Counted from the first letter of the stretch, positions 23,406 through 35,801 are shown. The stretch: DNA of 64,000 bases from Flaccisagitta enflata (GCA_965153355.1 OZ231126.1:72912001-72976000); one strand, 5' to 3'. Made by a program: numbers and translations. The notes: a model not told the origin generated them from the letters alone.

Positions 23406-23759
23406 GTAACTACAGATAAAAGCGTAAATGAGCGTTGGTTCCGCACTTTCTGTCATCCAGCTGCCACCCGGAACGAGTTTTTACTTTTCGCCACAAAATA
23501 TTTTTTTCCTTGTGCGAGATTCTTCTTGATTCTTTTTGAATCCTTGCGGAAATTGCTTTGGACGCCGATGCGTAATTCACGCCAAAAACGCTGCCGCTCA
23601 ACGCGCCGCTGACACTACCAGCAAGGTAATCAACAATGTGGCTTCTATCTAAATCACTTTCTATCATTAACACTACTCTAACTACACCGCCATTCGTTTA
23701 TAATTGGATCGTTCTACAGCAATCATTGATCAATCTTGACAGAAATTCGCTTAACCAGA
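23401..23759. other. Unassigned unique sequence
   Basis: No repeat family or gene is recognised. It includes GC-rich GACGCCGATGCG-type sequence near 23560. Confidence 0.4.
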
Positions 23760-24106
23760 AGTCCATCTATTCGTCCATCCATCCATCAGTTATTCTATCT
23801 CGAATGTTATAAAATCCCCTGACATTCAGTAACACTGAAACATCATCCATCCATCCTTCCATTCATCCTTCCATCCATTCATCCTTCCATCAATCCATCC
23901 ATCCTTCCATCAATCCATCCATCCATCCTTCCATTCATCCTTCCATCCATCATCCATCCATCCATCCATCCGTCCTTCCAATTATCGTTCTAGCCATCAT
24001 TCCAATTACTCATCTATGTAGCCATCGATCCAATCCACAATCCATCCATCCATCCATCCATCCATTCATCCATCCATCCATCCATCCATCCATCATTACC
24101 ACCTAC
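23760..24106 (+). repeat. (CCAT)n-derived array
   Basis: CCATCCAT with CCTTCCATTCAT variants, interrupted near 23980-24035. Confidence 0.9.
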
Positions 24107-24204
24107 CATCCTTCAACTTCGCCGCCGCTTGACATTTCGTCTATCAACGCTTCGTAAAGCCCAGGCAATTTCCGAAGGAATCAGTTACAACCACATGTTT
24201 CAGG

Positions 24205-24463
24205 GGGTGCGTTTCTAGTCAGACAACCGCATTTTGAACGGGCCACTTGGTCGCTCGCTACGTTTGTTCGCTCGCACCGCTCACTCTGCTCACTCCGCTC
24301 ACTCGCTCCCCAGCGCTCCGCTTCGCTACGCTCCGTTCACGGGCTCGCTCACTCACTTCCCTTACTCCCTTGTGAGATGGTTGAAATTCTTGAATATGTG
24401 TTCACGCTGTGATCGCGTTTCACAGGAACAAACGCGTTTTTCGTCTTCACTAGAAACACGCCC
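24205..24463 (+). mobile_element. D-1, short inverted-terminal element
   Basis: The left end GGGTGCGTTTCTAGTCAGAC matches inverted right end TTCACTAGAAACACGCCC. The inside holds GGGCCACTTGGTCGCTCGCT, repeated CTCACTC/GCTC blocks, GTGAGATGGTTGAAATTCTT, and paired AACGCGT motifs. Copies of similar length lie at 29707, 30420, 48514 and 60292 (+) and 34101 and 55418 (-). Non-coding. Confidence 0.85.
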
Positions 24464-24465
24464 AG

Positions 24466-24620
24466 GTCGTGTTTCTATAGATGACAACAATCGCGATCAT
24501 TCCCGTGAATCGCGTTTACAGCGTGAACACATATTCATAAATTGTGTTCCATGGGTGAAAAAGCTAAGTGAACAAGTAACGGGAGCGTTATGAAGCGGAG
24601 CGCTGTGAAGTGAGCAGAAA
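24466..24620 (-). mobile_element. D-2, partial copy head-to-head with D-1
   Basis: GTCGTGTTTCTATAGATGAC, AATCGCGATCATTCCCGTGA and CAGCGTGAACACATATTCAT follow the reverse D order, then GAGCG blocks. It lacks the outer GGGCCACT end, lies two bases from D-1, and so forms a large inverted structure with it. Confidence 0.7.
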
Positions 24621-24634
24621 GAGAGCAGTGGGAA

Positions 24635-24798
24635 CAAGGCCGGATATACGGCTGGACAGTCACGGACAGTCGGGACCGGGCAGTAATGCAAAAAAACCGC
24701 TTGCAATTCATAAATGTAACCGGGGGAATGACAGACCAATCCACAGTTTTCCACACCGCAAGGTGAAAAATAGCATGTCCGCAACTAACAAACAATCC
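24635..24798 (-). mobile_element. Diverged HA-like element
   Basis: CAAGGCCGGATATACGGCTG, GACAGTCGGGACCGGGCAGT and AATGCAAAAAAACCGCTTGC match the order of HA-13 at 54779. The hairpin end is not recognisable. Confidence 0.55.
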
Positions 24799-25601
24799 TA
24801 ACGAACGACCAAGTGACAGGGTACGACAAAGTGCCCAAGCACGCAAGCATTGCTTGAAGGCAACAGGCAAATTTTTTAGGCAGGGAGACAAAAAAATAAA
24901 GAATAAAAAATGAAATTAACATAAAAATAAAAGGAAAAATATTTATGTATAAAAAAATCAAATTTTCTATACCTAAAAAGGTTTTTATATGACTTGCCAT
25001 GTTATACAGTTACCCGTCCAACCCTATGCAAATATAGATCATAACAAATATATTTCCAATATATATAGGATGTTATTTCATGAACATAATTGCGGATCCA
25101 GATTAAACATCAGTGAGAGTTTCTGAGTCTTTTGTCTTAATTCTAGTTTTTGGTATAGCAATAATGTTGTTTAACTTTCATGCAAATATTTTGTAGGCAA
25201 GAGCTAGTAAGAAAGTCTTGCTTGTAGGTAGCTGAAAATTTTGTCGGACCCTGCTAAGTGACCTATTCAAAGCGTGATTGCCAGTGACTAAAAAACACGT
25301 CCTTGCAACCACACGCGTTTCATTCCTTCTTCATGCTTTTGGAAGCAAGATTCAAGGGGAGAAAAAATACAGATGGAAAGAAATTACCGAAAACGATTTC
25401 TGGGCTTGAAAAAATATATGAAAAGATATTTTTTCTCTGAATGAAACCAATTTCGTCGGAACAAGAATTTCTGATGCTCTTTTTTTTCACTTTGTTTTCC
25501 ATCTCTTCTCTATTTTTTCTTTCTATCCCTTTTTTGTCAGGAATAGTTTTATTGGAAATAGATAAAGAAGGTATGAGCAGCTAGAAGTGAAGAATATTGT
25601 T
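24799..25601. other. Unassigned AT-rich sequence
   Basis: About 800 bp with no gene. GACAAAGTGCCCAAGCACGC near 24826 echoes a motif at 13930. Confidence 0.45.
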
Positions 25602-26239
25602 AGTCGCGTGCTACGCGACTCTACACCCCTCTATGTTGGTTCGTCGGTTGGTCGGTTGGTCGGTTGGGCAGCGGTCCCAAAGGGGTTGATATCCTATGCT
25701 TTCACTTATATGAGGAGTTTTCACCTTCTCCTCCTCCTCCTCCTCCTTCTCCTCCGCACCCCCTCCCCCCAGCCTCCAGGCCCAAATCCCAGTCTTGAGG
25801 CCCAAATCCCACCCTCAAGGCCCAAATCCCAACTGCAAGGCCCAGATTCCACTCTCTAGGGATTTTGGCCTCAAGACTGGGATTTGGGCCTGAAGGCTGG
25901 GATATGGGCCTCCAGGCTGAGATATGGGCCTGGAGGCTGGGGGGAGGGGGTGCGGAGGAGAAGGAGGAGGAGGAGGAGGAGAAGGTGAAAACTCCTCATA
26001 TAAGTGAAAGCATAGGATATCAACCCCTTTGGGGCCGCTGCCCTGATCCCCCCACAACTTCAACCACAACCTACAGGGCACAGGAATCGCTGACCATCTA
26101 ACGCTTTTGCGACTATTACTTTTTTTGGCGTTTTTGAGCTCTTTGAGCATACGGCTCCTGCTAAAATGCCCTAGTGTCCTTCTCCAGCACCGCTCCTGCC
26201 CACCCGCCCGCGACTAGGGTAGCCGTGTATCCGGCCTTG
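25602..26239 (+). mobile_element. HA-7, interrupted by PAL-5
   Basis: The left part (25602-25665) has TTAGTCGCGTGCTACGCGAC, then TCTACACCCC and a TCGGTTGG core. The right part (26116-26239) has TTACTTTTTTTGGCGTTTTT, CTGCCCACCCGCCCGCGACT and GTATCCGGCCTTG. PAL-5 sits between them. The filled site equals the one occupied by PAL-9 in HA-8. Confidence 0.85.
25666..26115 (-). mobile_element. PAL-5, near-perfect long palindrome
   Basis: The arm GGGCAGCGGTCCCAAAGGGG, with TTGATATCCTATGCTTTCAC, ATATGAGGAGTTTTCACCTT and a CTCCTCC run, is mirrored at right (GGAGGAGGAGAAGGTGAAAA to CCCCTTTGGGGCCGCTGCCC). The centre near 25855 holds a few GGCCCAAATCCCA units in inverted halves. The terminus TCGCTGACCATCTAACGCTT, then TTGCGACTA, follows. 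Each arm is about 190 bp, so it would be hairpin-forming if single-stranded. Confidence 0.88.
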
Positions 26240-26264
26240 TTTCAAGAAGGAGAAAGTGATTGAA

Positions 26265-26300
26265 AGAGAGAGAATGAGAGAAAGAGAGAGAGAGAGAGAG

Positions 26301-26341
<41 letters not shown>
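26265..26341 (+). repeat. (GA)n array
   Basis: GA run with AATGAGA interruptions. Confidence 0.92.
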
Positions 26342-26616
26342 AATGGTGTGCCAAATCTCAAGAGACAGCATAAACTGAAAGTGTATCTTCTAACCAGGAA
26401 GGGTACGCAGCCCTTAATGTCATCTAACAATGTTGTCAAACGATCAAAGATTTGTTTCGAAGAAAGATTTGTTTCAATGGCAATTTGGCAAAGCAATGTT
26501 TTCATGCAAAATCAAGGCGCAAAATGTCATGGAAACCACCGGACAAATTCAATTCATTGCATTGTTTCATGTTTGTCCACAATTTGTCCACAAATTGTCC
26601 TCAATTCAATGCAGAC
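26342..26616. other. Unassigned sequence
   Basis: TTTGTCCACAAATTGTCC-type short repeats near 26572. No gene. Confidence 0.4.
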
Positions 26617-26652
26617 TACAGTGAAACCCCGCTCAAACGGATTTCACGCGAC
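26617..26652 (+). mobile_element. Possible pogo/Tigger-like terminus fragment
   Basis: TACAGTGAAACCCCGCTCAA, then ACGGATTTCACGCG, has the CAGT-start and CCCCGCT-ACGGAT theme. It is cut by HA-10. Confidence 0.45.
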
Positions 26653-26842
26653 CAAGCGCCGGATACACGGCTACCCCAGTCGCGTGCGGGTGGGCAGGGG
26701 CCATAATTGAGGTCAATCCATCATTTGGGCAGGAGCAGTGAGGCCAAAAACCGCAAAAACCAAAAAGAAATAAAGTGTGACGGACCGACGGACGGACCGA
26801 CGGACCGACGAAGCGGGGTGTAGAGTCGCGTAGCACGCGACT
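26653..26842 (-). mobile_element. HA-10, hairpin-ended short element
   Basis: GCCGGATACACGGCTACCCC, AGTCGCGTGCGGGTGGGCAG, CATTTGGGCAGGAGCAGTGA, a GACGGACC core and GTAGAGTCGCGTAGCACGCG-ACT. The stem is intact. The left CAAGGCC is mutated to CAAGCGCC. Confidence 0.85.
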
Positions 26843-26973
26843 AAAAAAGATAACTTAAAAGAAAGACATCCAAGAGGAAGAAAAAGAAATGAAAGATTTC
26901 AGTGAACAAACTTCAACTGTAATTCAACATGTAATTCATCGGAACAAATTGAGGAAAGCGAAATTCTTAGAAA

Positions 26974-27333
26974 CAAGGCCAACACCTATAAGTCGCGTGC
27001 GAGACATAAATAACTTAAGATGACTTTTATTGACTCAAGATGACTTAAAATGACTCAAGACAACTTTAAATGACTTAAAAAGACCTAAAATGACTGAAAT
27101 GACTACTTTGACCTATTTGACTTAAGTGACTTAAATAACTTAGAATGACTTAGAATGACTTAGAATGACTTAGAATGACTTAGAATGACTTAAAATGACT
27201 TTGAATGACTTAAAATGACTTAGAATGACTAGAAATAACTTAAAGTATAATAAAAAAGTAAGGTGTGACAGACCGACGGACGGACGGACGGACGGACCGA
27301 CAAAGCGGCTTGTAGAGTCGCGTGCACGCGACT
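26974..27333 (-). mobile_element. HG-1, hairpin-ended element with TGACTTA minisatellite
   Basis: CAAGGCCAACACCTATAAGT, then CGCGTGCGAGACATAA, opens a decanucleotide-type array (TTAGAATGAC/TTAAAATGAC, about 20 units, 27005-27240). GTGTGACAGACCGACGGACG and GAGTCGCGTGCACGCGACT close it. Both ends match HA, but the middle is replaced by a different tandem repeat. Confidence 0.82.
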
Positions 27334-27478
27334 AAAAAAAAGGAACAAGGATAGAAAAGGAGGTGAATTTGCTCCCATTCTTGAAATACGATTTTCGAGA
27401 AAAGAATCGCTAAATGTTCAGCGAGAATTGCGCAACAACGAAGGCAAACAGGTCTTTTGAGAGACATTCTTCCTTGCA

Positions 27479-27846
<368 letters not shown>

Positions 27847-28358
27847 AAGGGAATGAATGAATAAATAAATAGATGAATAAATAAATGAATAAAAAACAAA
27901 TAAATGAATAAATAAAAAAATAAACAAACAAATAAACAAATAAACAAATAAACAAATAGATAAATAGATGAATAAATAGATAAATAAATGAATGAATAAA
28001 TAAATAGTAAATAAATAGTAAATAAATAGTAAATAAATAGATAAATAAATAAATAAATAAATAAATAAATGAATAAATAGATAGACAAATGAATAAATAA
28101 ATAGATAAATAAATAAATAGATAAATGAATAAATAAATAAATAAATAGATGAATAAATATATAGATATATAAATAAATGAATAAATAAATAAATGAATAA
28201 ATAGATAGATAAATAAAAAAATGAATCAATAAATAAAAGATAGATAAATAAAAGAATGAATGAATGAATGAATGAATGAATGAATGAATGAATGAATGAA
28301 TGAATGAATGAATGAATGAATAATTGAATGAATAATTGAATGAATGAAAGGTAAGGTA
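27847..28358 (+). repeat. (AAAT)/(GATA)/(GAAT)n compound array
   Basis: AAATGAAT, AAATAGAT and AAACAAAT variants pass into pure GAAT (28252-28358). On the minus strand it would be an ATTC-type tail following the possible LINE remnant at 28359-28640. Confidence 0.92.
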
Positions 28359-28640
28359 AGGTTGTGCGCTCTGATATTTGCGAAGTAGTTTTTATTTTTT
28401 CTCCTTCTCTTCACATAGTCCGTTTGAAGTTTACTACTACTGAGTTTAGGTAATAAAGCTTTGAAAATTGTTGGATCACAGTACAGGGGGGGGAGGAGAA
28501 GGAGGGCAGAGACCAAGAAAGTTGCAATGAGAAATTCAGACAGCATATTCCATGCAGTGGGGAAATATTGGAGAAAACTAAGACCACCCTGATAATCTCG
28601 GACAGAAAACACCGAAAAAGCATGCTGTGACTGACAGAAC
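28359..28640 (-). pseudogene. Possible LINE 3'-end remnant with ATTC tail
   Basis: Minus-strand translation gives FPTAWNMLSEFLIATFLVSA, reminiscent of the FP-T-WN-LP ending of CR1/L2-type reverse transcriptases. An AT-rich stretch and the ATTC array then follow, as in LINE 3' ends. No other domain is present and the frame is short, so this is tentative. Confidence 0.35.
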
Positions 28641-28739
28641 GACAAGGAACTGACCAAAAAAGTGGTTCCTAGAGTTACGTGTTCTTGCCTTAAAATTCTT
28701 GGAATATCAACTTGGTAAAAAAGGTAACCTTATGAGTAA

Positions 28740-28957
28740 CAAGGCCGGATACACGGCTACCCCAGTCGCGTGCGGGTGGGCAGGGGCCATATTTGAGGTC
28801 AGTGAAGCATTTGGGCAGGAGCGGTATAGCCAAAAACCCCATAAACGCCGAAAAAGTAACAGACCGACAGACCGATGGACCGAAGGACCGACGGACTGAT
28901 GGACCGACGGACCGACAGACTGACAAAGCGGGGTGTAGAGTCGCGTAGCACGCGACT
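28740..28957 (-). mobile_element. HA-11, hairpin-ended short element
   Basis: Complete: CAAGGCCGGATACACGGCTA at left, CATTTGGGCAGGAGCGGTAT, GCCGAAAAAGTAAC, then a GACCGACAGACCGATGG core and GTCGCGTAGCACGCGACT. It shows the empty site for the PAL insertions in HA-7 and HA-8: core directly followed by the GTTACTTTTTC side. Confidence 0.88.
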
Positions 28958-29706
28958 AAAAACTACGGTCGACAATTTTGACAATTATTCCTAAACATCA
29001 ACAAACGTTCATTTTGAATATCTCCTACGTTACGCAGATGATAGAAAAGTACACAAATGATCATTAAGTCGAGAAGGCGGCCCATTCGACGAAAAGTGTA
29101 CATCAACACTTTAATGGCGTTTATTTCGTTGATGGTGAATCTCAATCAAATAATGCCCGTGATCGTAGTTGGCGCGGATCCGGACGGAATCCTTGATAGT
29201 TCAAGCTGCTTTCTTCTTGTCTTTTTTTTTTCTTTTTTTTAACGCCGGAGGTTGTTGTTTTTTTCTAGCAGTTTTATTCGTCATATCACCAAGACATCAA
29301 GTCAGTTTCAAATGAGGATTCGGCCTTGAGTGCCCTCCTCATGGTGACCCTATCCATTTCGTCCTTTTGTTACTTGCAATAAATTCCTATTCTCTCTTGG
29401 GTGGCAACATTCAAACCATGATTGCGTGTTTCTACATTTCTGAACCTTCTTTAGTTTTACTTATTTAATTCCTCATAAGAAACTGGTAACATCTAAATCT
29501 TTTCTTCTAAAGATGTCTGCTGGACAACGATTTCGGTTTACTCATAAAGAAAATGTGATGAATATCCTTATTGATGAATTTGCCCCCCCCCCCAAAAAAA
29601 AAATGACGATCGAGACAAAATAACCTAATTAGATTAATCGGGACACTAAGAGGTTGTCGTGACACAAATTGGGGGTGGACCCCCCAAAATCATTGACTCC
29701 CATACG
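28958..29706. other. Unassigned unique sequence
   Basis: About 750 bp, including a C9-A9 homopolymer junction near 29583-29602. No gene. Confidence 0.45.
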
Positions 29707-29968
29707 GCGCTTGTCACGGATAACTGCGTTTTTTAAGGAGCCACTCGATTGCTTGGTTCGTTTGTTTGCTTGCTCACTCCTCTCGCTCGCTCAATAATTG
29801 CATTATTAACGAGCCACTTGCTTGCTTGCTTGCTTGCTTCAATAGTTAGCTCGCTCACTCGCCTTGCTCAATCCCTTGTGGGATAGTGAGATTCATAAAT
29901 ATGTCTTCATGCTGTAAACGCAAAGAGCGAGAATGATCGTGATTGTTATCGTCACTGGAAACACGCCC
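29707..29968 (+). mobile_element. D-3, diverged copy
   Basis: AGCCACTCG, GCTTGCTTGC/GCTCACTC blocks, CCCTTGTGGGATAGTGAGAT and GTCACTGGAAACACGCCC follow D order. The GAGCCACT block occurs twice, an internal duplication. The left TIR is degraded. Confidence 0.75.
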
Positions 29969-30297
29969 TGAGAACATTCCAATGAAACAGGCTTGGTTGT
30001 TGTCAATCAATCAATACAGTACCTTCAAGCCTGACAACCTAAATTCAAAATAGATATCCATTCATATTATTTTTCATCTTAGTGAGCCACCTTAGCATAA
30101 CCGATTCCATGGAATGTTGTCCGACAACTTAGTTCGTCATTTATTATGGCCTTTTTAAAACTTTGCTTGTTCCTCAAAGCGTCATTAACCTTTTGGGCTC
30201 TTTTGAAATCAAATCACTTGTGCCATAATAGTCTAACGGGCGCGCAAAGACAATTTGTCGAGCAAACTGCGCGGCTTAGTGTATACGAGCAAAGTCC
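29969..30297. other. Unassigned unique sequence
   Basis: No family or gene is seen. Confidence 0.4.
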
Positions 30298-30419
30298 GAT
30301 GAATGAATGAATGAATTTATTTTCGACGACAAAGGAAAATTACAATATTAGGCATTGTAAACTGTTGCGATTGAATACGAGTTTATACGACTTACGCAGA
30401 ATCGCGACAGCCTACTTGG
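30298..30419 (-). mobile_element. LINE 3'-end remnant with ATTC tail
   Basis: On the minus strand TTTACAATGCCTAATATTGT, AATTTTCCTTTGTCGTCGAA and AATAAATTCATTCATTCATT give a 3' UTR plus ATTC tail like those of CR1/L2-type LINEs. No coding part remains, and D-4 starts at its other edge. Confidence 0.55.
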
Positions 30420-30687
30420 AGCGCGTTTCTATTCACAGACAGCGGCGTTTTCAACAGGCCACTTGGTCGCTCGCTACTCTTGTTCGCTCATGACGCTCAC
30501 TCGCTCCACAGCGCTCTGCTTCGCTACACTTGTTTTTTTGCTTGCTCCATTCAGAGGCTCGCTCACTCAATTTGTTTCTTGTGAGACGGTTAAAATTCTT
30601 AGATATATGTTCAGTGTTCACGCTACAATTGCGTTTAATTGGAACAATCGCTTTTGTTGTCGTCACTACTCACTAGAAAAATCCCCT
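30420..30687 (+). mobile_element. D-4, diverged copy
   Basis: GCGTTTCTATTCACAGACAG, GGCCACTTGGTCGCTCGCTA, GCTCGCTCACTC, GTGAGACGGTTAAAATTCTT and CACTAGAAAAATCCCC. The right TIR carries substitutions. Confidence 0.75.
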
Positions 30688-31006
30688 TACCAACGCATGC
30701 GCTTTGAACTGAAGTGGAAAAGCCTAGATTCAAGCCCACCGCGGTTTATAACTGTGTCCATGGGGCACAGGAAGAGCTTATTGCCATTTCCCCAATAACG
30801 ACAGGTCGTAGGGTTTCCTACCGGAAGAAAGTACTCCCCATCGTATAGAGACATGAGGTCTTTCTTTCTATCTGGCTATCTGACTGTCTGTCTGTCTATC
30901 TGTCTTTCTTTCTAACTGGATATCTGACTGTCTCGTGGCGTTTCTTTTTCTGTCTGTTTTTGTGACTATCTATATGACTGTATCCAACTTTCTTTCTTTT
31001 TTGTAC

Positions 31007-31441
<435 letters not shown>

Positions 31442-31569
31442 TGTCTCTTTGTCTCTTTTACAGCCACGAAAGAAAATTCTTGGATTTAACAGAAAATGAG
31501 ATTTATATGTCGTTTCCTTTCTGGATCTCCCCGACTTTTGGCTTCGCATCTTCGAAAGGGAAAGGAGAG

Positions 31570-31577
31570 AGAGAAGA

Positions 31578-31657
<80 letters not shown>

Positions 31658-31658
31658 C

Positions 31659-31709
<51 letters not shown>

Positions 31710-31749
31710 AGAGAGATTTAAAGACAAGCAGACAGACAGACAGACAGCC

Positions 31750-31802
<53 letters not shown>

Positions 31803-31803
31803 G
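31570..31803 (+). repeat. (GA)n, then (ACAG)n compound array
   Basis: GA with AAGA interruptions to about 31715, then ACAG units 31727-31803. It is the reverse-complement order of the CTGT-CT part of the preceding array. Confidence 0.95.
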
Positions 31804-32589
31804 GAAGATAAGCAAATATCAAATGTGAGGCTTTGAGTATACAGTCGCTCCAGCTAGTGCGTACCCGCTTAATAGATTAGCTTGGAATGAATTTTGTTGT
31901 TCCCTACATTACATCAGTCATTACATTTAGGGTACTAAGTCAGTTTCTTTTGAAAAGCTTAACTTAATCTTACCATTTATACACGTCCTTGTGGAGTACA
32001 ACTGTCTCAAAAATGAAATGGTACAAATGTACTGACAGACATGTACTATAATTGAGAAAGAAAACGATATACGTAAACAACCATGAATCATAAATTCTTC
32101 TTTCTATCAAGAGAAATATACCGTTTGATACATAACGAGAGATACTTTCCGTTCATCTCCAAATAAACAAAATAAACTTTCCAACGGAGAAAAACATCGG
32201 GAAAGTTATGTGAAATATTCATTTTTCTCTCTATTCTGCACGTGACAGATTTTTTTCCTTCTTTCGCTGCGGTACTGCTTTCACTTTCACTTTCTTTCAC
32301 TGTCTTTTTTTTTCGTTTGTAAAAATGGTTAATCTATCTTCTTCTTCATGTCGATGTTGTACTACTTGCTGGCATTCATCTGCAACATCATTCTTTCTCT
32401 GTAAATTTTTCTTTCCATTCTTCTCTACCTATTTTTTTACCACTTTTTTCTTTTTTATCTTCCTACTTTTGGTATCTGACGGTTGCGACCCTCGGGTCGG
32501 TATGGTAATGGGATCAAGAACAGTTTTTCTTTTCATCACAATCCCAATTCTTTTTTTTTCTTTTCTTTTCTTATCTTCTTTTCCTTTTT
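31804..32589. other. Unassigned sequence
   Basis: Unique to about 32300, then T-rich. TACAGTCGCTCCAGCTAGTG near 31840 might be a transposon end but has no partner. No gene. Confidence 0.4.
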
Positions 32590-33000
32590 GGGCAGCGGCC
32601 CCAAAGGGCCGATGTCCTGTAGGACACAGGGTTGAATTTCCATATGTACGTACATCCGTCTGTCCATCCCCCCCTCCCCCCGACGCTTCTCAAGCCTCAA
32701 ATTACCATTGAATAACATGGAAAATTAATAAAATGCACTCTTCCCATTGAATAAAATGGAAAATTAATGAAAAAGCAAATAATGTATGTTTCCTATTGAA
32801 TAACATGGCAAATTGACAAGAAATAGAAAAAATTGAATATCATGGATAATTGCTCAGGTCGTATGGAAATTCACCCCTGTGTCCTACAGGACATTGGCCC
32901 TTTGAGGCCGCTGCCCTGCTCTCACTCCACTTCTTCAGCTAATCACTCCAAGCAGGGCATCGGGTACCGCTGACCATGTGCGATCCTTGGATGACTTGTT
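32590..33000 (-). mobile_element. PAL-6, with CCATTGAATAACATGG repeats
   Basis: The arm GGGCAGCGGCCCCAAAGGGC, with GATGTCCTGTAGGACACAGG, mirrors GTCCTACAGGACATTGGCCC at right. The interior has four to five units around CCATTGAATAACATGGAAAA, itself a short palindrome, also found in PAL-13. The terminus GGGTACCGCTGACCATGTGC carries the ATCC-TT-GGAT hairpin and GACTTGTT. Confidence 0.85.
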
Positions 33001-33205
33001 TCTTCTTTTAACGAGGCCAATTTGATTGAAGCTGCCACAAATGGCCGTCGATCTGAGACAATGTATTTACTACGACGTTGATGAATGTTTTTAACTGATT
33101 TGAGGCTAAAACGTTGATGGCATTGGCTACGATAGGAAGACTTTATTCTTAGACTAATCGCTGCTCACTGAATGGGAGGATTTTCATTGAGCAAAGTAAA
33201 ATAAA

Positions 33206-33285
33206 CAAGTGACGCGGGGTCACAATATCGTTGCGGACGGGTGGGGAGGGGCAGCCAACCCCCATCCACACCCAATACCTACAGC
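33206..33285 (-). mobile_element. HF-2, partial copy
   Basis: CAAGTGACGCGGGGTCACAA, TATCGTTGCGGACGGGTGGG and CCCATCCACACCC match the reversed right half of HF-1 at 45183. The hairpin half is missing. Confidence 0.6.
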
Positions 33286-33990
33286 ATAGGTGGGCCTAAC
33301 TTATGTTATTGACTCTCCATGAATCAAAGCAGAAAATTATGATAAGGGAGATACTTGTCCGGTTGGTCGATGATGAGTAAAAGAATTGGCGTGTGACTGA
33401 CACACAAATAGAAATAGTCTGAACTGAAAGAATGTAAATGCTTGGTGTCTCAATTTCATTTGATTGGGTTAAGAATTATGGGTCCAATTAAGGCCTTTGT
33501 CTAATACTGTAGTTCATATTGGTGGCTATGTTTATAAGAAACTCAATTTTCTAACTCTCATGTCGGCCTAACTATCAAAATTTTGATGTCCGTCAGTATA
33601 ATTCTCTCTTTCTGTCTGTACATATTGTGACATAACACACGTATGTCTTTTCTATAAAACCCCGTCATTGCCAGCGCTTCCCTCTTCCTCCCTTCCGCGA
33701 CTAAACTACTCTTCTACGTTTTCATGTCACTTCATCACGCTTCGGTTCGTCTTCCCAGTCTCGCCTCTCAGAAGAGGCATCTTTTTATGGCTTTGATAGT
33801 TTTTTTTTCTTCTGCATTTCTTTTCAAAATTTTCAGGTGAAAACGGGAAATTGCGAAATTGCTCCAGTGAGCGGAGCAGAGGATGAAAGGCAGTCTGCTC
33901 TTCGTGTAATCCATACGTCCTCATATTCTCTACGCCATAAGCCCATGACTGACTGACGGCTCATCATTTTTGCCTCCTCCCTCGCTGATT
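33286..33990. other. Unassigned unique sequence
   Basis: About 700 bp; no repeat family or gene is recognised. Confidence 0.4.
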
Positions 33991-34040
33991 GTACGTGTTT
34001 TCAGTGACGACAACCATCTCAATCGTTCCCGTTAATTCGT
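33991..34040 (-). mobile_element. D-6, terminal fragment
   Basis: GTACGTGTTTTCAGTGACGA, CAACCATCTCAATCGTTCCC and GTTAATTCG match the reverse D end. Truncated after 50 bp. Confidence 0.5.
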
Positions 34041-34100
34041 ATGTCTCTCTCTTTGTATCATTTTCCTTTCATTTCTCATGTCTCTATCTCTATCTCCTCA

Positions 34101-34334
34101 GGGTGTGTTTCCAGTGATACCAAAAATCGCGATCTTTCCTATTCATCGCATTTACAGCATGAACACACATTTCTAAATTTCACCATCCTGAGACTGAGTG
34201 AGCGAGCTCGTGAACAGAGCACGTGTATCTTAGCAAAGTGCTGTGGAAAATTGAGTAAGCGAACTGAGCAAACAAGTGTAGCAAGTGACCGAGTGGCCCC
34301 ATAAAAATGCGGTTATCTGTGACCAGATGCGCGC
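34101..34334 (-). mobile_element. D-5, reverse copy
   Basis: GGGTGTGTTTCCAGTGATAC, AAAAATCGCGATCTTTCC, GAACACACATTTCTAAATTT, GAGTGAGCGAGCTCGTGAAC and GACCGAGTGGCCCC, then GCGGTTATCTG at right. Complete but diverged. Confidence 0.75.
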
Positions 34335-35091
34335 TTATACTTTCTCACCGTGTTGCCTAGCTGTGATAGGTAGGAAAAAATGACACAGCATAGCGACCTA
34401 TTCTGGGGTGTTATATACACCTAGACTGATATTCCCCTGCATGAGACTAAAAATTCTGTTGGGATTTTTTCGAGAAAACGCCGTAAAATGCCGTAATTTC
34501 CCGTAAAATTGACATTTTTAGGTGTTTTTCAGCCAATACTCGCTCGAAAACTGCGGCTCTGGTCAGCAAATGGTCTTACAATTACAATTTAACACTGAGA
34601 CACCTTCATGTAAAAATTTAAGTCAAGCGGAAATCATTTAGTATCTTTTTATGCCGTAAAATGCCGTTAAAATAGCAATTTTAAGCATTTCTTGGGTGTC
34701 ACTCTCTCAAATAGCTGGAAATGACTTGAGAACTGACAGAAAAAGGGTATCAGGGCCTTAAACAAACATATATCAAACTTTTGTAATATAATGTCCGGAT
34801 TTGGTGACATATAATGCCGTAAGGCGCCGTTAAGTACTGTTAAAAGGGCATTTTTGGGGTAATAATTGCTCATACAATTGCTCCACTTGTCAGAAAAAGT
34901 ATTTTTGAAAATTTTTGGGTGACACCCTCTCATATAGCATGCATAAACACAAAATGTGCCAGAGCATAAACACAAAATGTGCCAGAAAATGGAAAGTTAG
35001 ATGTAACAATGAGTTGATATAAAATCATATCCTTATGCTGTAAATAACCGTCAAGTGCCGCTTATTGACATTTTTTGCAGCTTCTAGGTTG

Positions 35092-35422
<331 letters not shown>

Positions 35423-35801
35423 ATGCAAGGACGCATCTAATAACCACCAAATAAAATATTTTGCCATTTTACGGTATTTTATGGTCATTTTAGTATTTCA
35501 CGGTCTTTAACGGCATGTAAATGTGAAGTTATCATAACACTTTATGTTGAAGCCTTCATCTAAATGTATCTCGGGATCTACCATCCTTTTTTGGGCATTT
35601 TCAAAGAAGTGCCACACAATATAATGAAATAACACCCAAAAGTCAGTAAAAAAAAACATTTATCATTTTACGGTATTTTTTATGGCATGAAATGATGCTG
35701 AATGATGACGACTTGCTTTGAGTTTTTTTAAGAGTGTCTCTCGTTGCCACAAATACAAAGTTTTATCAGGATAATCATTGTTGAGCCAGTATTACTTGAA
35801 A

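Noticed and set aside
31838-31880. Pogo-like end TACAGTCGCTCC
   Set aside because: Only a few bases match the CAGT theme and no inverted partner exists.
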